This document shows positions 43,640 through 53,746 of a stretch of DNA of 64,000 bases, piece by piece. Every line of letters begins with the position of its first letter. Within the stretch, counting starts at the first letter, position 1. The position numbers and the translations under genes are program-made. Source of the stretch: Rhodococcus ruber NBRC 15591 (GTDB taxonomy: Bacteria > Actinomycetota > Actinomycetes > Mycobacteriales > Mycobacteriaceae); assembly GCF_001894945.1 (NCBI RefSeq), contig NZ_BCXE01000020.1, positions 123,800-187,799 of the forward strand. The letters run 5' to 3'. The notes beneath the pieces are model-generated. The model did not search any database, had not been told where the DNA came from, and was given only the letters and a program-made list of their open reading frames with translations.

Positions 43640-43660
43640 ACTGTCCAATCCTTGAACAGT
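43640..43660. promoter_or_regulatory. Motif ACTGTCCA-N6-GAACA, site 2 (near-palindrome before aldehyde dehydrogenase)
   Basis: The 21-bp near-palindrome ACTGT-c-CAA...TTG-a-ACAGT begins 43 bp after the regulator stop and lies 59 bp before the aldehyde dehydrogenase ATG. It matches site 1 at 40191 in the outer blocks and spacing. It is followed by the AGGAGG ribosome site of the next gene (43707-43712). Confidence 0.55.
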
Positions 43661-43718
43661 TCCCGCGGCCCTGCCCGAAGCAGTATGACCCGTGTCACAC
43701 TACTTCAGGAGGTTGGGC

Positions 43719-45218
43719 ATGACAGCTGTTGCCGAGCACATCGTCGCTCCGCGGATCCGAGAGTTCCTCTCCGGGACCAAGCAGCTCTACATCGGCGGCG
43801 AATGGCTCGACGCCGCCTCGGGCCGCGTCTTCGCGACCTACGATCCCGCGACCGGGGACAAGCTCACCGACGTCGCCCACGGCGGCGCCGAGGACGTCGA
43901 CCGGGCCGTGCGGGCCGCCCGCAAGGCATTCGACGAGGGCCCGTGGCCGACGATGAAGGCCGCCGAGCGGGAGCGCATGATCTGGCGGGTCGGTGATCTG
44001 CTCACCGAGCGCGCCGAGGAGTTCGGCCAGCTCGAGGCGCTCGACAACGGCAAGTCCGCCGTGATCGCCGCGGCCGTGGACACGGCGTGGTCGGCGGACA
44101 TCTTCCGCTATTACGCCGGGTGGGCCACCAAGATCGAGGGCAGCACGGTGAACGTCACGATGCCGTTCGTGCCCGGCGGCGAGTTCCACGCCTACACGCT
44201 GCGCGAACCGGTGGGCGTGTGCGGGCTCATCGTGCCCTGGAACTTCCCGCTGCTGATGGCCGCGTTCAAGCTCGCGCCCGCCCTCGCCGCCGGCAACACC
44301 GTCGTTCTCAAGCCCGCGGAGCAGACGCCGCTCACCGCGCTGCTGCTCGCCGAGATCTTCGAAGAGGCCGGGTTCCCGCCCGGGGTGGTGAACATCGTGC
44401 CCGGCTTCGGTGACGCCGGCGCCGCCCTCGCCGCGCACGACGACGTCGACAAGATCGCCTTCACCGGGTCCACCGAGGTGGGCAAGAAGGTCGTCGACGC
44501 CGCCAAGGGAAACCTGAAGAAGGTCTCGCTCGAACTCGGCGGCAAGAGCCCGAACATCGTCTTCGCCGACGCCGACTTCGATGCGGCCGTGCAGGGCTCT
44601 CTCGATGCGTGGCTGTTCAACCACGGCCAGTGCTGCGTGGCCGGCACCCGGTTGTTCGTCGAGCGTCCCATCTTCGAGAGGTTCACCGAGGCCGTCGCCG
44701 AGGCGGCGAGCAAGGTGAAGATCGGACCCGGGCTCGACCCGGCCACCCAGCTCGGCCCGCTGGTCTCCCAGGAGCAGCTGGATCGGGTCACCGGGTACCT
44801 GCGCGAGGGTCTGACCGACGGGGCGCGCGCCCTCACCGGTGGAAAGCGCTGGGGCGACAAGGGCTTCTTCGTCGAACCGACCGTGCTGGTGGACGTGCAG
44901 CCCGACTTCAGCGTGGTGCGCGAGGAGATCTTCGGTCCGGTCGTCGCCGCCATGCCGTTCGACGCCGACGACGGCATCTCCGCCGCCGCCAACGACTCGA
45001 TCTACGGACTGGCCGCGGGCATCTGGACGCGAGACCTGTCGAAGGCGCATCGCACCGCGCGGCGGCTCAAGGCCGGTTCGGTGTGGATCAACCAGTACAA
45101 CGGCTTCGACACCGCCATGCCGTTCGGTGGGTTCAAGCAGTCCGGATGGGGACGTGAGCTCGGTGCGGGAGCGCTGGACCTCTACACCCAGACCAAAGCC
45201 GTGAACATCGCCCTCTGA
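43719..45218 (+). CDS. NAD-dependent aldehyde dehydrogenase
   Basis: 499 residues from ATG 43719, with AGGAGG 6 nt upstream; an earlier ATG at 43692 lacks such a site. Motifs: [41 protein letters not shown], catalytic Glu in LELGGKSPN, catalytic Cys in [25 protein letters not shown] and the end FGGFKQSGWGRELGAGALDLYTQTKAV. It is of the betaine-aldehyde/phenylacetaldehyde-like ALDH class. With the alcohol dehydrogenase 22 bp downstream it would convert an alcohol to the acid, which the upstream synthetase can activate. Confidence 0.92.
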   Translation: MTAVAEHIVAPRIREFLSGTKQLYIGGEWLDAASGRVFATYDPATGDKLTDVAHGGAEDVDRAVRAARKAFDEGPWPTMKAAERERMIWRVGDLLTERAEEFGQLEALDNGKSAVIAAAVDTAWSADIFRYYAGWATKIEGSTVNVTMPFVPGGEFHAYTLREPVGVCGLIVPWNFPLLMAAFKLAPALAAGNTVVLKPAEQTPLTALLLAEIFEEAGFPPGVVNIVPGFGDAGAALAAHDDVDKIAFTGSTEVGKKVVDAAKGNLKKVSLELGGKSPNIVFADADFDAAVQGSLDAWLFNHGQCCVAGTRLFVERPIFERFTEAVAEAASKVKIGPGLDPATQLGPLVSQEQLDRVTGYLREGLTDGARALTGGKRWGDKGFFVEPTVLVDVQPDFSVVREEIFGPVVAAMPFDADDGISAAANDSIYGLAAGIWTRDLSKAHRTARRLKAGSVWINQYNGFDTAMPFGGFKQSGWGRELGAGALDLYTQTKAVNIAL

Positions 45219-45240
45219 CCCGACACACCCGAGGAGAACA

Positions 45241-46356
45241 ATGATGAAGACCAAAGCTGCAGTCCTGCTCGAGACCGGCAAGCCGTTCGAGATCATGGAA
45301 CTCGACCTCGACGGCCCGGGCCCCGGTGAGGTGCTGATCAAGTACACCGCGGCGGGGCTGTGCCACTCGGACCTGCACTTGACCGACGGGGACCTGCCCC
45401 CGCGCTTCCCGATCGTCGGCGGCCACGAGGGCTCCGGCATCATCGAGGAGGTCGGCCCCGGCGTCACCAAGGTCAAGCCCGGGGACCACGTCGTGTGCAG
45501 CTTCATCCCGAACTGCGGGACCTGCCGGTACTGCTCGACGGGCCGGCAGAACCTGTGCGACATGGGGGCCACCATCCTCGAGGGCTGCATGCCGGACGGC
45601 TCGTTCCGGTTCCACTCCGGCAGCACCGACTTCGGCGCGATGTGCATGCTCGGCACGTTCGCCGAGCGCGCCACCATCTCGCAGCACTCGGTGGTCAAGG
45701 TCGACGACTGGCTCCCGCTCGAGACCGCCGTGCTCGTCGGCTGCGGTGTGCCGTCCGGCTGGGGCACCGCGGTGTACGCCGGGGACGTCCGCGCCGGCGA
45801 CATCGTCGTGATCTACGGCATCGGCGGCCTCGGCGTCAACGCCGTCCAGGGTGCCGTGCACGCGGGCGCCAAGTACGTCGTGGTCGTCGACCCGGTGGAG
45901 TTCAAGCGCGACACCGCCCTGAAGTTCGGTGCCACGCACGCCTTCGCCACTGCCGCCGAGGCGGCCGAGAAGGTCAACGAGCTGAGCTGGGGCCAGGGCG
46001 CCGACGCTGCCCTGATCCTCGTCGGCACCGTCGACGAGGAGGTCGTCTCGGCGGCCACCTCGATCGTGGGCAAGGGCGGCACCGTCGTCATCACCGGCCT
46101 GGCCAACCCGGAGAAGCTCACGGTGCACGTGTCCGGAACGGAACTGACCCTGTTCCAGAAGACCATCAAGGGCTCGCTGTTCGGTTCGGCCAACCCGCAG
46201 TACGACATCGTGCGGCTGCTGCGGCTCTACGATGCCGGGCAGCTGAAGCTCGACGAGCTGGTCACCCATCGCTACAGCCTCGAGGAGGTCAACCAGGGCT
46301 ACCAGGACCTGCGCGACGGCAAGAACATCCGTGGGGTCATCCTCCACGACGCCTGA
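45241..46356 (+). CDS. NDMA-dependent (mycofactocin-linked) zinc alcohol dehydrogenase
   Basis: 371 residues from ATG 45241 (MMKTKAAVL), with GAGGAG before it. Catalytic zinc ligands: C in GLCHSDLH, the HE pair in GGHEGSG and C in VGCGVPSGWG. The structural zinc loop is CGTCRYCSTGRQNLC. The nucleotide motif is GIGGLGVNAVQG. The GATILEGCMPDGSFRFHSG insert and the Rxyl_3153-like end (LDELVTHRYSLEEVNQGYQDLRDGKNIRGVI) identify the NDMA-dependent class. These enzymes hold NAD permanently and hand electrons to mycofactocin. It is the clearest client of the cofactor encoded at 6-30 kb and probably oxidises ethanol, methanol or other primary alcohols. Confidence 0.93.
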   Translation: MMKTKAAVLLETGKPFEIMELDLDGPGPGEVLIKYTAAGLCHSDLHLTDGDLPPRFPIVGGHEGSGIIEEVGPGVTKVKPGDHVVCSFIPNCGTCRYCSTGRQNLCDMGATILEGCMPDGSFRFHSGSTDFGAMCMLGTFAERATISQHSVVKVDDWLPLETAVLVGCGVPSGWGTAVYAGDVRAGDIVVIYGIGGLGVNAVQGAVHAGAKYVVVVDPVEFKRDTALKFGATHAFATAAEAAEKVNELSWGQGADAALILVGTVDEEVVSAATSIVGKGGTVVITGLANPEKLTVHVSGTELTLFQKTIKGSLFGSANPQYDIVRLLRLYDAGQLKLDELVTHRYSLEEVNQGYQDLRDGKNIRGVILHDA

Positions 46357-46363
46357 TCGCGGG

Positions 46364-46392
46364 ATGCGCCCCGGCGGCCGGCCGGGGCGCAT
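46364..46392 (+). terminator. Hairpin terminator after the alcohol dehydrogenase
   Basis: 12-bp perfect arms ATGCGCCCCGGC (46364-46375) and GCCGGGGCGCAT (46381-46392) with a 5-nt loop begin 8 bp after the stop. A relatively AT-rich promoter-like stretch follows at about 46410-46470. Confidence 0.82.
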
Positions 46393-46511
46393 CTGCGGGC
46401 CCGCGCAACATTTTGCAGAAGATTTACCGGAATTCTCCCGAAGCGCGCATATTCCGCGCACTCTGTGGCATACCGTCCCCACGGTTCGATGTTCCGAGAG
46501 AGGAGCCCGTG

Positions 46512-46778
46512 ATGGGAGAGATCATCGGCACGATCATCTTCGGTGCGGTCATCGGTGTGCTCGCACGGCTGGTGATTCCGGGGAAGCAGGCGATGGGGTG
46601 GCTCATCACCATAGTCATCGGCATCGTCGGCGCCCTGATCGGCTACTGGATCTGGGGCATGATCAGCGATCAGGGTGATACGCCCGGCATCGACTGGTGG
46701 CGCTGGATCATCAGTATCGCCGTCGCCGCGGTGCTGACCCTGGCCTACACCTCGATGACGAGGGACAAGGTCCGGTAG
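46512..46778 (+). CDS. GlsB/YeaQ/YmgE family (transglycosylase-associated) membrane protein
   Basis: 88 residues from ATG 46512 (or the adjacent GTG 46509), preceded by GAGAGGAG. Three hydrophobic spans are visible. The first is MGEIIGTIIFGAVIGVLARLVIPGKQAMGW, with the family GxxARxxxPG motif. The second is LITIVIGIVGALIGYWIWGM and the third WRWIISIAVAAVLTLAYTSM. The family is small stress-linked inner-membrane proteins of unknown mechanism. It has its own AT-rich upstream region and a hairpin behind it, so it is probably monocistronic. Confidence 0.88.
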   Translation: MGEIIGTIIFGAVIGVLARLVIPGKQAMGWLITIVIGIVGALIGYWIWGMISDQGDTPGIDWWRWIISIAVAAVLTLAYTSMTRDKVR

Positions 46779-46811
46779 CAGCAGTGCAGTGCCGGTAACG
46801 GCAGCACGATG

Positions 46812-46843
46812 GGAGCCCCGTCCGGTGATCCGGGCGGGGCTCC
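46812..46843. terminator. Bidirectional hairpin between GlsB-type gene and TetR gene
   Basis: 14-bp arms at 46812-46825 and 46830-46843 (GGAGCCCCG.../...CGGGGCTCC) with one T-G wobble and a TGAT loop lie in the 73-bp convergent spacer. Confidence 0.82.
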
Positions 46844-46851
46844 GTGCCTGT

Positions 46852-47490
46852 TCAGGCGTCGGATTCGGGGTCCCCGGCCCGCTCGGCGCCCAGTGCGGCC
46901 AGGGTCATGTGGCGCAACACCGCCCGGGTCGCGGCGGGGGAGGACCGGTCGGCGCTGTGCGGGGTCGAGTTGATGAGCCCGAAGGCGGCATGCGCCATGG
47001 TCCGTGCGTCGGACTCTCCCAGGGTGGGGTCGAGGCGGCGCAGGGCGCCCACCCACAGTTCGACGTAGCGCCGCTGGGTCTGGCGCACCTCCCGGCGGGC
47101 GTCCGCCGGGAGGGATTGCAGCTCCCGGTCCTGCACCCGGATCAGGTCCGGTTCCCCGAGCGCGAAGTCGAGGTGGAAGTCCACCAGGCGGTCGAGCGTG
47201 CGCCGGGGATCGTCGGTGTGGTCGACCACGTCGGTGCCGCCGGCCAGCAGGCGACGGCTGATGTCGACCAGCAGCTCGACGAGCAGCGCGTCCTTGTTGG
47301 GGAAGTGCCGGTAGACGGCGGGGCCGCTGATGCCCACCGCTGCCCCGAGGTCCTCGAGTCGTACGCCGTTGAACCCGCGCTCGGCGACGAGGCGCGCGGC
47401 GGCCTGGAGCAGCTGCCGTCGCCGGTCGGCCTTGGCCCGGCCGCGTGCGGTGAGCAGCTGTTCGTCGGTGTCCGGCTTCAGCTCGGTCAT
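46852..47490 (-). CDS. TetR-family regulator of the leucine-catabolic operon
   Basis: 212 residues from ATG 47490 ([13 protein letters not shown]), with GGAAGGA upstream. The HTH is [52 protein letters not shown]. The C-terminal part ([41 protein letters not shown]) has the form of acyl-CoA-responsive TetR proteins. Its place, divergent from accD1-accA1-fadE, matches Rv2506 in the M. tuberculosis leucine/itaconate locus. It probably represses the operon until an acyl-CoA intermediate accumulates. Confidence 0.9.
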   Translation of the reverse strand: MTELKPDTDEQLLTARGRAKADRRRQLLQAAARLVAERGFNGVRLEDLGAAVGISGPAVYRHFPNKDALLVELLVDISRRLLAGGTDVVDHTDDPRRTLDRLVDFHLDFALGEPDLIRVQDRELQSLPADARREVRQTQRRYVELWVGALRRLDPTLGESDARTMAHAAFGLINSTPHSADRSSPAATRAVLRHMTLAALGAERAGDPESDA

Positions 47491-47530
47491 CGGCCGCACC
47501 GTTCCTTCCTGACGGGGTCTGGACAACTCA

Positions 47531-47572
47531 GTTAATCACAGCTAACCTCATTTTCAGTTATCGAGTATTAAC
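47531..47572. promoter_or_regulatory. Two GTTA-N8-TAAC sites, candidate TetR operators
   Basis: 16-bp elements at 47531-47546 and 47557-47572, each GTTA-N8-TAAC, sit in a conspicuously AT-rich 50-bp patch between the divergent TetR and accD1 starts. Their centres are 26 bp apart. Assignment to the adjacent TetR is inference. Confidence 0.6.
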
Positions 47573-47604
47573 TCAGGCGCCCACCCCAAGGCGAGGACTG
47601 TACT

Positions 47605-49212
47605 GTGACAACCCCCCTGACAACCGCTGCGCGGACCTACCGCGAGCAGCACGTCCAGCTGGTCACCGAGCTGCGCGACAAGCTCGCGACCGCCGCTCTC
47701 GGCGGCAGCGAGAAGGCCCGGGAACGGCACGTCGCCCGCGGGAAGCTGCTGCCCCGCGAGCGCGTCGACGCCCTGCTCGATCCCGGCAGCGCATTCCTCG
47801 AGATCGCGCCGCTGGCCGCGAACGGCATGTACGACGACGAGTGCCCCGGTGCCGGGATGATCGCCGGCATCGGACGGGTGTCCGGCCGCGAATGCGTCAT
47901 CGTCGCCAACGACGCCACCGTCAAGGGCGGCACCTACTACCCGGTGACGGTGAAGAAGCATCTGCGGGCCCAGGAGATCGCGCTGCAGAACCAGCTGCCG
48001 TGCCTGTACCTGGTCGACTCCGGCGGGGCGTTCCTGCCGCGGCAGGACGAGGTGTTCCCCGACCGCGAGCACTTCGGCCGCATCTTCTACAACCAGGCCA
48101 CCATGAGCGCCAAGGGCATCCCGCAGATCGCCGCGGTCCTCGGCTCGTGCACCGCGGGCGGCGCCTACGTGCCCGCGATGAGCGACGAGGCCGTCATCGT
48201 CCGCAACCAGGGCACCATCTTCCTCGGCGGTCCGCCGCTGGTGAAGGCCGCCACCGGCGAGGTCGTCACCGCGGAGGAACTCGGCGGCGGCGACCTGCAC
48301 TCGAAGGTCTCCGGCGTCACCGACCACCTCGCCGAGGACGACCGCGACGCCCTGAACAAGGTGCGCGCCATCGTCGCCACGTTCGGGCCCCGCACCCCCC
48401 GGCCGTGGGACGTCGCGCCGACCTTCGCGCCCGCCGCGGATCCGGCCGAGCTCTACGACGTGGTGCCCACCGACCCGCGCACCCCCTACGACGTGCACGA
48501 GGTCATCGAGCGCCTCGTCGACGGCGACCCGACCGGACCCGGTTCGAGCTTCTCCGAATTCAAGGCCGAGTACGGCAAGACCCTGGTCACCGGGTTCGCC
48601 CGCATCCACGGCCACCCGGTCGGCATCATCGCCAACAACGGCGTGCTGTTCGGCGAATCCGCCCAGAAGGGCGCCCACTTCATCGAGCTGTGCGACAAGC
48701 GCTCGATCCCGCTGCTGTTCCTGCAGAACATCTCCGGCTTCATGGTCGGCCGGGACTACGAGGCCGGCGGCATCGCCAAGCACGGCGCCAAGATGGTCAC
48801 CGCGGTCGCGTGCGCGCGTGTCCCCAAACTGACCGTCGTCGTCGGCGGCTCCTACGGCGCCGGCAACTACTCGATGTGCGGGCGGGCGTACTCGCCCCGG
48901 TTCCTGTGGATGTGGCCCAACGCGCGCATCTCGGTGATGGGCGGCGAGCAGGCCGCCTCCGTGCTGGCGACGGTGCGTTCGGACCAGCTCGACGCGTCCG
49001 GCACGCCCTGGACCGCCGAGCAGGAGGAGGCGTTCAAGGCCCCGATCCGCGAACAGTACGAGCACCAGGGCAACCCCTACTACTCGACCGCGCGGCTGTG
49101 GGACGACGGCATCATCGATCCCGCCGACACGCGGGAAGTTCTCGGCCTGGCCCTGTCGGCGTGTGCGAACGCGCCCCTCGAGCCGGTTTCCTACGGCGTC
49201 TTCCGGATGTGA
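47605..49212 (+). CDS. accD1: Acyl-CoA carboxylase beta subunit (methylcrotonyl-CoA carboxylase type)
   Basis: 535 residues from GTG 47605. Carboxyltransferase domains are clear: [86 protein letters not shown], then the second half [67 protein letters not shown]. These are characteristic of 3-methylcrotonyl-CoA carboxylase. It transfers CO2 from biotin to 3-methylcrotonyl-CoA to form 3-methylglutaconyl-CoA. First gene of a six-gene operon, equivalent to accD1 (Rv2502c). Confidence 0.93.
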   Translation: MTTPLTTAARTYREQHVQLVTELRDKLATAALGGSEKARERHVARGKLLPRERVDALLDPGSAFLEIAPLAANGMYDDECPGAGMIAGIGRVSGRECVIVANDATVKGGTYYPVTVKKHLRAQEIALQNQLPCLYLVDSGGAFLPRQDEVFPDREHFGRIFYNQATMSAKGIPQIAAVLGSCTAGGAYVPAMSDEAVIVRNQGTIFLGGPPLVKAATGEVVTAEELGGGDLHSKVSGVTDHLAEDDRDALNKVRAIVATFGPRTPRPWDVAPTFAPAADPAELYDVVPTDPRTPYDVHEVIERLVDGDPTGPGSSFSEFKAEYGKTLVTGFARIHGHPVGIIANNGVLFGESAQKGAHFIELCDKRSIPLLFLQNISGFMVGRDYEAGGIAKHGAKMVTAVACARVPKLTVVVGGSYGAGNYSMCGRAYSPRFLWMWPNARISVMGGEQAASVLATVRSDQLDASGTPWTAEQEEAFKAPIREQYEHQGNPYYSTARLWDDGIIDPADTREVLGLALSACANAPLEPVSYGVFRM

Positions 49213-49223
49213 GGCAGTTGAAC

Positions 49224-51245
<2,022 letters not shown>

Positions 51246-51255
51246 GACACAGCAG

Positions 51256-52416
51256 ATGACCGACTACCTCTCCACCGGACAGCTTCCCGACGACTACCGG
51301 GACCTGAAGGACACCGTCGCCGACTTCGCGCGGAGCGTCGTCGCGCCCGTCGCCGCCGAGCACGACGCCAACCACACCTTTCCGTACGAGGTCGTCAAGG
51401 GCATGGCCGATCTCGGCCTGTTCGGGTTGCCGTTCCCCGAGGAGTACGGCGGACAGGGCGGCGACTACTTCGCGCTGTGCCTCGCCCTCGAGGAACTCGG
51501 CAAGGTCGACCAGTCCGTGGCCATCACCCTCGAGGCCGGCGTCTCGCTCGGCGCCATGCCGATCTACCGCTTCGGCACCGAGGAGCAGAAGCGCAAGTGG
51601 CTGCCGCAGCTCGCGGCCGGCCGGGCCCTGGGCGCGTTCGGGCTGACCGAGCCCGGCGCGGGCAGCGACGCCGGCGGCACCAAGACCACCGCCAAACTCG
51701 ACGGTGATCAGTGGATCATCAACGGCAGCAAGCAGTTCATCACCAACTCCGGCACCGACATCACCGAGATCGTCACCGTCACCGCCGTCACCGGCGAGCG
51801 GGACGGCAAGAAGGAGATCTCCACGATCGTCGTGCCCACCGACACCCCGGGCTTCGTGGCCGAGCCCGCCTACAACAAGGTCGGCTGGAACGCCTCGGAC
51901 ACCCACCCGCTGAGCTTCACCGATGTGCGGGTCCCGGCGGAGAACCTGCTCGGGGAGCGGGGCCGTGGCTACGCGAACTTCCTGCGCATCCTCGACGAGG
52001 GCCGCATCGCGATCGCCGCCCTGTCCACCGGTGCCGCACAGGGCTGCGTCGACGAGTCGGTCAAGTACGCGAAGGAGCGCGAGGCCTTCGGCCGTCCCAT
52101 CGGCCGGAACCAGGCGATCGCCTTCAAGATCGCCCGGATGGAGGCTCGGGCGCACGCCGCCCGCGCCGCCTACTACGACGCCGCGGCCCTCATGCTGGCC
52201 GGCAAGCCGTTCAAGAAGCAGGCTGCCATCGCCAAGCTGGTCGCGTCGGAGGCGGCGATGGACAACGCGCGCGATGCGACGCAGATCCACGGCGGCTACG
52301 GCTTCATGAACGAGTACGCCGTCGCGCGGCACTACCGGGACAGCAAGATCCTCGAGATCGGCGAGGGCACGACCGAGGTCCAGCTCATGCTGGTGGCGCG
52401 GGAGCTCGGCCTGTGA
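51256..52416 (+). CDS. fadE19: Acyl-CoA dehydrogenase, isovaleryl-CoA type (FadE19-like)
   Basis: 386 residues. FAD/substrate motifs: [19 protein letters not shown], then [82 protein letters not shown] and [34 protein letters not shown]. Position in the operon matches fadE19 (Rv2500c), which oxidises isovaleryl-CoA or a similar branched acyl-CoA to the 2-enoyl-CoA used by the carboxylase. Electrons go to ETF. The stop overlaps the GTG of the MaoC gene. Confidence 0.9.
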   Translation: MTDYLSTGQLPDDYRDLKDTVADFARSVVAPVAAEHDANHTFPYEVVKGMADLGLFGLPFPEEYGGQGGDYFALCLALEELGKVDQSVAITLEAGVSLGAMPIYRFGTEEQKRKWLPQLAAGRALGAFGLTEPGAGSDAGGTKTTAKLDGDQWIINGSKQFITNSGTDITEIVTVTAVTGERDGKKEISTIVVPTDTPGFVAEPAYNKVGWNASDTHPLSFTDVRVPAENLLGERGRGYANFLRILDEGRIAIAALSTGAAQGCVDESVKYAKEREAFGRPIGRNQAIAFKIARMEARAHAARAAYYDAAALMLAGKPFKKQAAIAKLVASEAAMDNARDATQIHGGYGFMNEYAVARHYRDSKILEIGEGTTEVQLMLVARELGL

Positions 52417-52898
52417 GCGCCCGGGTCACCCAGCGCGGACTGTGGTTCGAGGAGTTCGAGGTCGGCACCGTCTACGAGCACCGCCCCGGCCGCACCGTCA
52501 CCGAGGCCGACAACGTCGCGTTCACCACGATGACGATGAACACGCAGGCGCTGCACCTCGACGCCGCCTACAGCGAGGGCACCGAATTCGGTGAGCGCCT
52601 GGTGAATTCGATGTTCACCCTGTCCACTCTCGTCGGGTTGTCGGTGGCGCAGCTGACGCAGGGCACGATCGTCGCCAACCTCGGGTTCTCGGAGATCAAG
52701 TTCCCCGCGCCGGTCCGCCACGGCGACACCCTCTACGCCGAGACACTGGTCACCGACAAGCGTGCGTCCAAGTCCCGTCCCGGGCAGGGGATCGTCACGC
52801 TCGAGCACACGGCCCGCAACCAGCGCGGCGACGTCGTCGCGGTCGCGGTGCGCCAGACGCTGGTCCAGTGCCGGCCGGCCGGGGAGGAGCAGGCATGA
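52413..52898 (+). CDS. MaoC-family enoyl-CoA hydratase
   Basis: 161 residues from GTG 52413. Hot-dog fold with the hydratase region TVTEADNVAFTTMTMNTQALHLDAAYSEGTEFGERLVNSMFTLSTLVGLSV; the Asp and His of the MaoC motif lie in this segment. It matches Rv2499c, an (R)-specific hydratase of the leucine/itaconate pathway, and would hydrate methylglutaconyl-CoA or itaconyl-CoA. Coupled on both sides by 4-bp overlaps. Confidence 0.9.
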   Translation: MSARVTQRGLWFEEFEVGTVYEHRPGRTVTEADNVAFTTMTMNTQALHLDAAYSEGTEFGERLVNSMFTLSTLVGLSVAQLTQGTIVANLGFSEIKFPAPVRHGDTLYAETLVTDKRASKSRPGQGIVTLEHTARNQRGDVVAVAVRQTLVQCRPAGEEQA

Positions 52899-53746
52899 GG
52901 TCCGTGCCCGCCGTGGGCGGCACCGCGTGGTTGTTCTGTCCGGCGGATCGGCCGGAGCGGTTCGGTAAGGCGGCTGCGACGGCGGACGTGGTGATCCTCG
53001 ATCTCGAGGACGGGGTGGCGCCGGGGGACAAGGACTATGCCCGCAAGTGCCTGCAGGACACCGCGCTCGATCCCGCCCGCACGGTGGTGCGACTCAATCC
53101 CGCCGGCACGTCCGACCATCTCGCCGACCTCGACGCCCTCGACCGGACCCCGTACACCCGGGTGATGCTGGCGAAGTGCGAGTCGGCGCAGCAGGTGACG
53201 TCGTTGGCGCCGCGGGAGGTGGTGGCGTTGATCGAGTCGCCGTTGGGGGCGTTGAAGGTCGACGAGATCGCGCTGGCCGCGGGCACGGTGGGGTTGATGT
53301 GGGGGGCGGAGGATCTCGTGGTGGGGCTGGGTGGGCAGTCCTCGCGCCGGGCCGACGGGACGTATCGGGACGTGGCGCGGCACGTGCGGTCGCAGGCGTT
53401 GCTGGCGGCGAAGGCGTACGGGCGGTTCGCCCTGGATTCGGTGTTTCTGGACATCCGGGATCACGACGGGTTGCGGGCGGAGGCGCTCGACGCGGTGGCG
53501 GTGGGGTTCGATGCGAAGGTGGCGATCCATCCGGGTCAGGTGGGGGTGATCCGGTCGGCGTATGCGCCGAGCGAGCAGGATGTGGCGTGGGCGCGGCGGG
53601 TGCTGGCGGCGGTGCCGGAGGAGCGGGGGGTGTTCCAGTTCGAGGGCCGGATGGTCGATGCGCCGGTGCTGCGGCACGCCGAGCAGATCCTGCACCGCGC
53701 CGTCGAGGCCCGCTCGGGTGATCACCGAGGGGGCGCGACGGCATGA
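52895..53746 (+). CDS. CitE-like acyl-CoA lyase (HpcH/HpaI family)
   Basis: 283 residues. Key residues: FCPADRPERFGKA, the metal-binding VILDLEDGVAPGDK, RLNPAG, VVALIESPLGALKVDEIA, MWGAEDLVVGLGG and KVAIHPGQVGVI. It is equivalent to Rv2498c of M. tuberculosis, shown to cleave (R)-HMG-CoA and citramalyl-CoA type substrates, so it can replace HMG-CoA lyase and give acetyl-CoA plus acetoacetate. From about 53150 to 53700 the third codon positions change from C-rich to strongly G-rich (GTG, GCG, TTG), unlike neighbours and unlike its own first 85 codons. ATG 52895 overlaps the MaoC stop. Confidence 0.9.
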   Translation: MRSVPAVGGTAWLFCPADRPERFGKAAATADVVILDLEDGVAPGDKDYARKCLQDTALDPARTVVRLNPAGTSDHLADLDALDRTPYTRVMLAKCESAQQVTSLAPREVVALIESPLGALKVDEIALAAGTVGLMWGAEDLVVGLGGQSSRRADGTYRDVARHVRSQALLAAKAYGRFALDSVFLDIRDHDGLRAEALDAVAVGFDAKVAIHPGQVGVIRSAYAPSEQDVAWARRVLAAVPEERGVFQFEGRMVDAPVLRHAEQILHRAVEARSGDHRGGATA

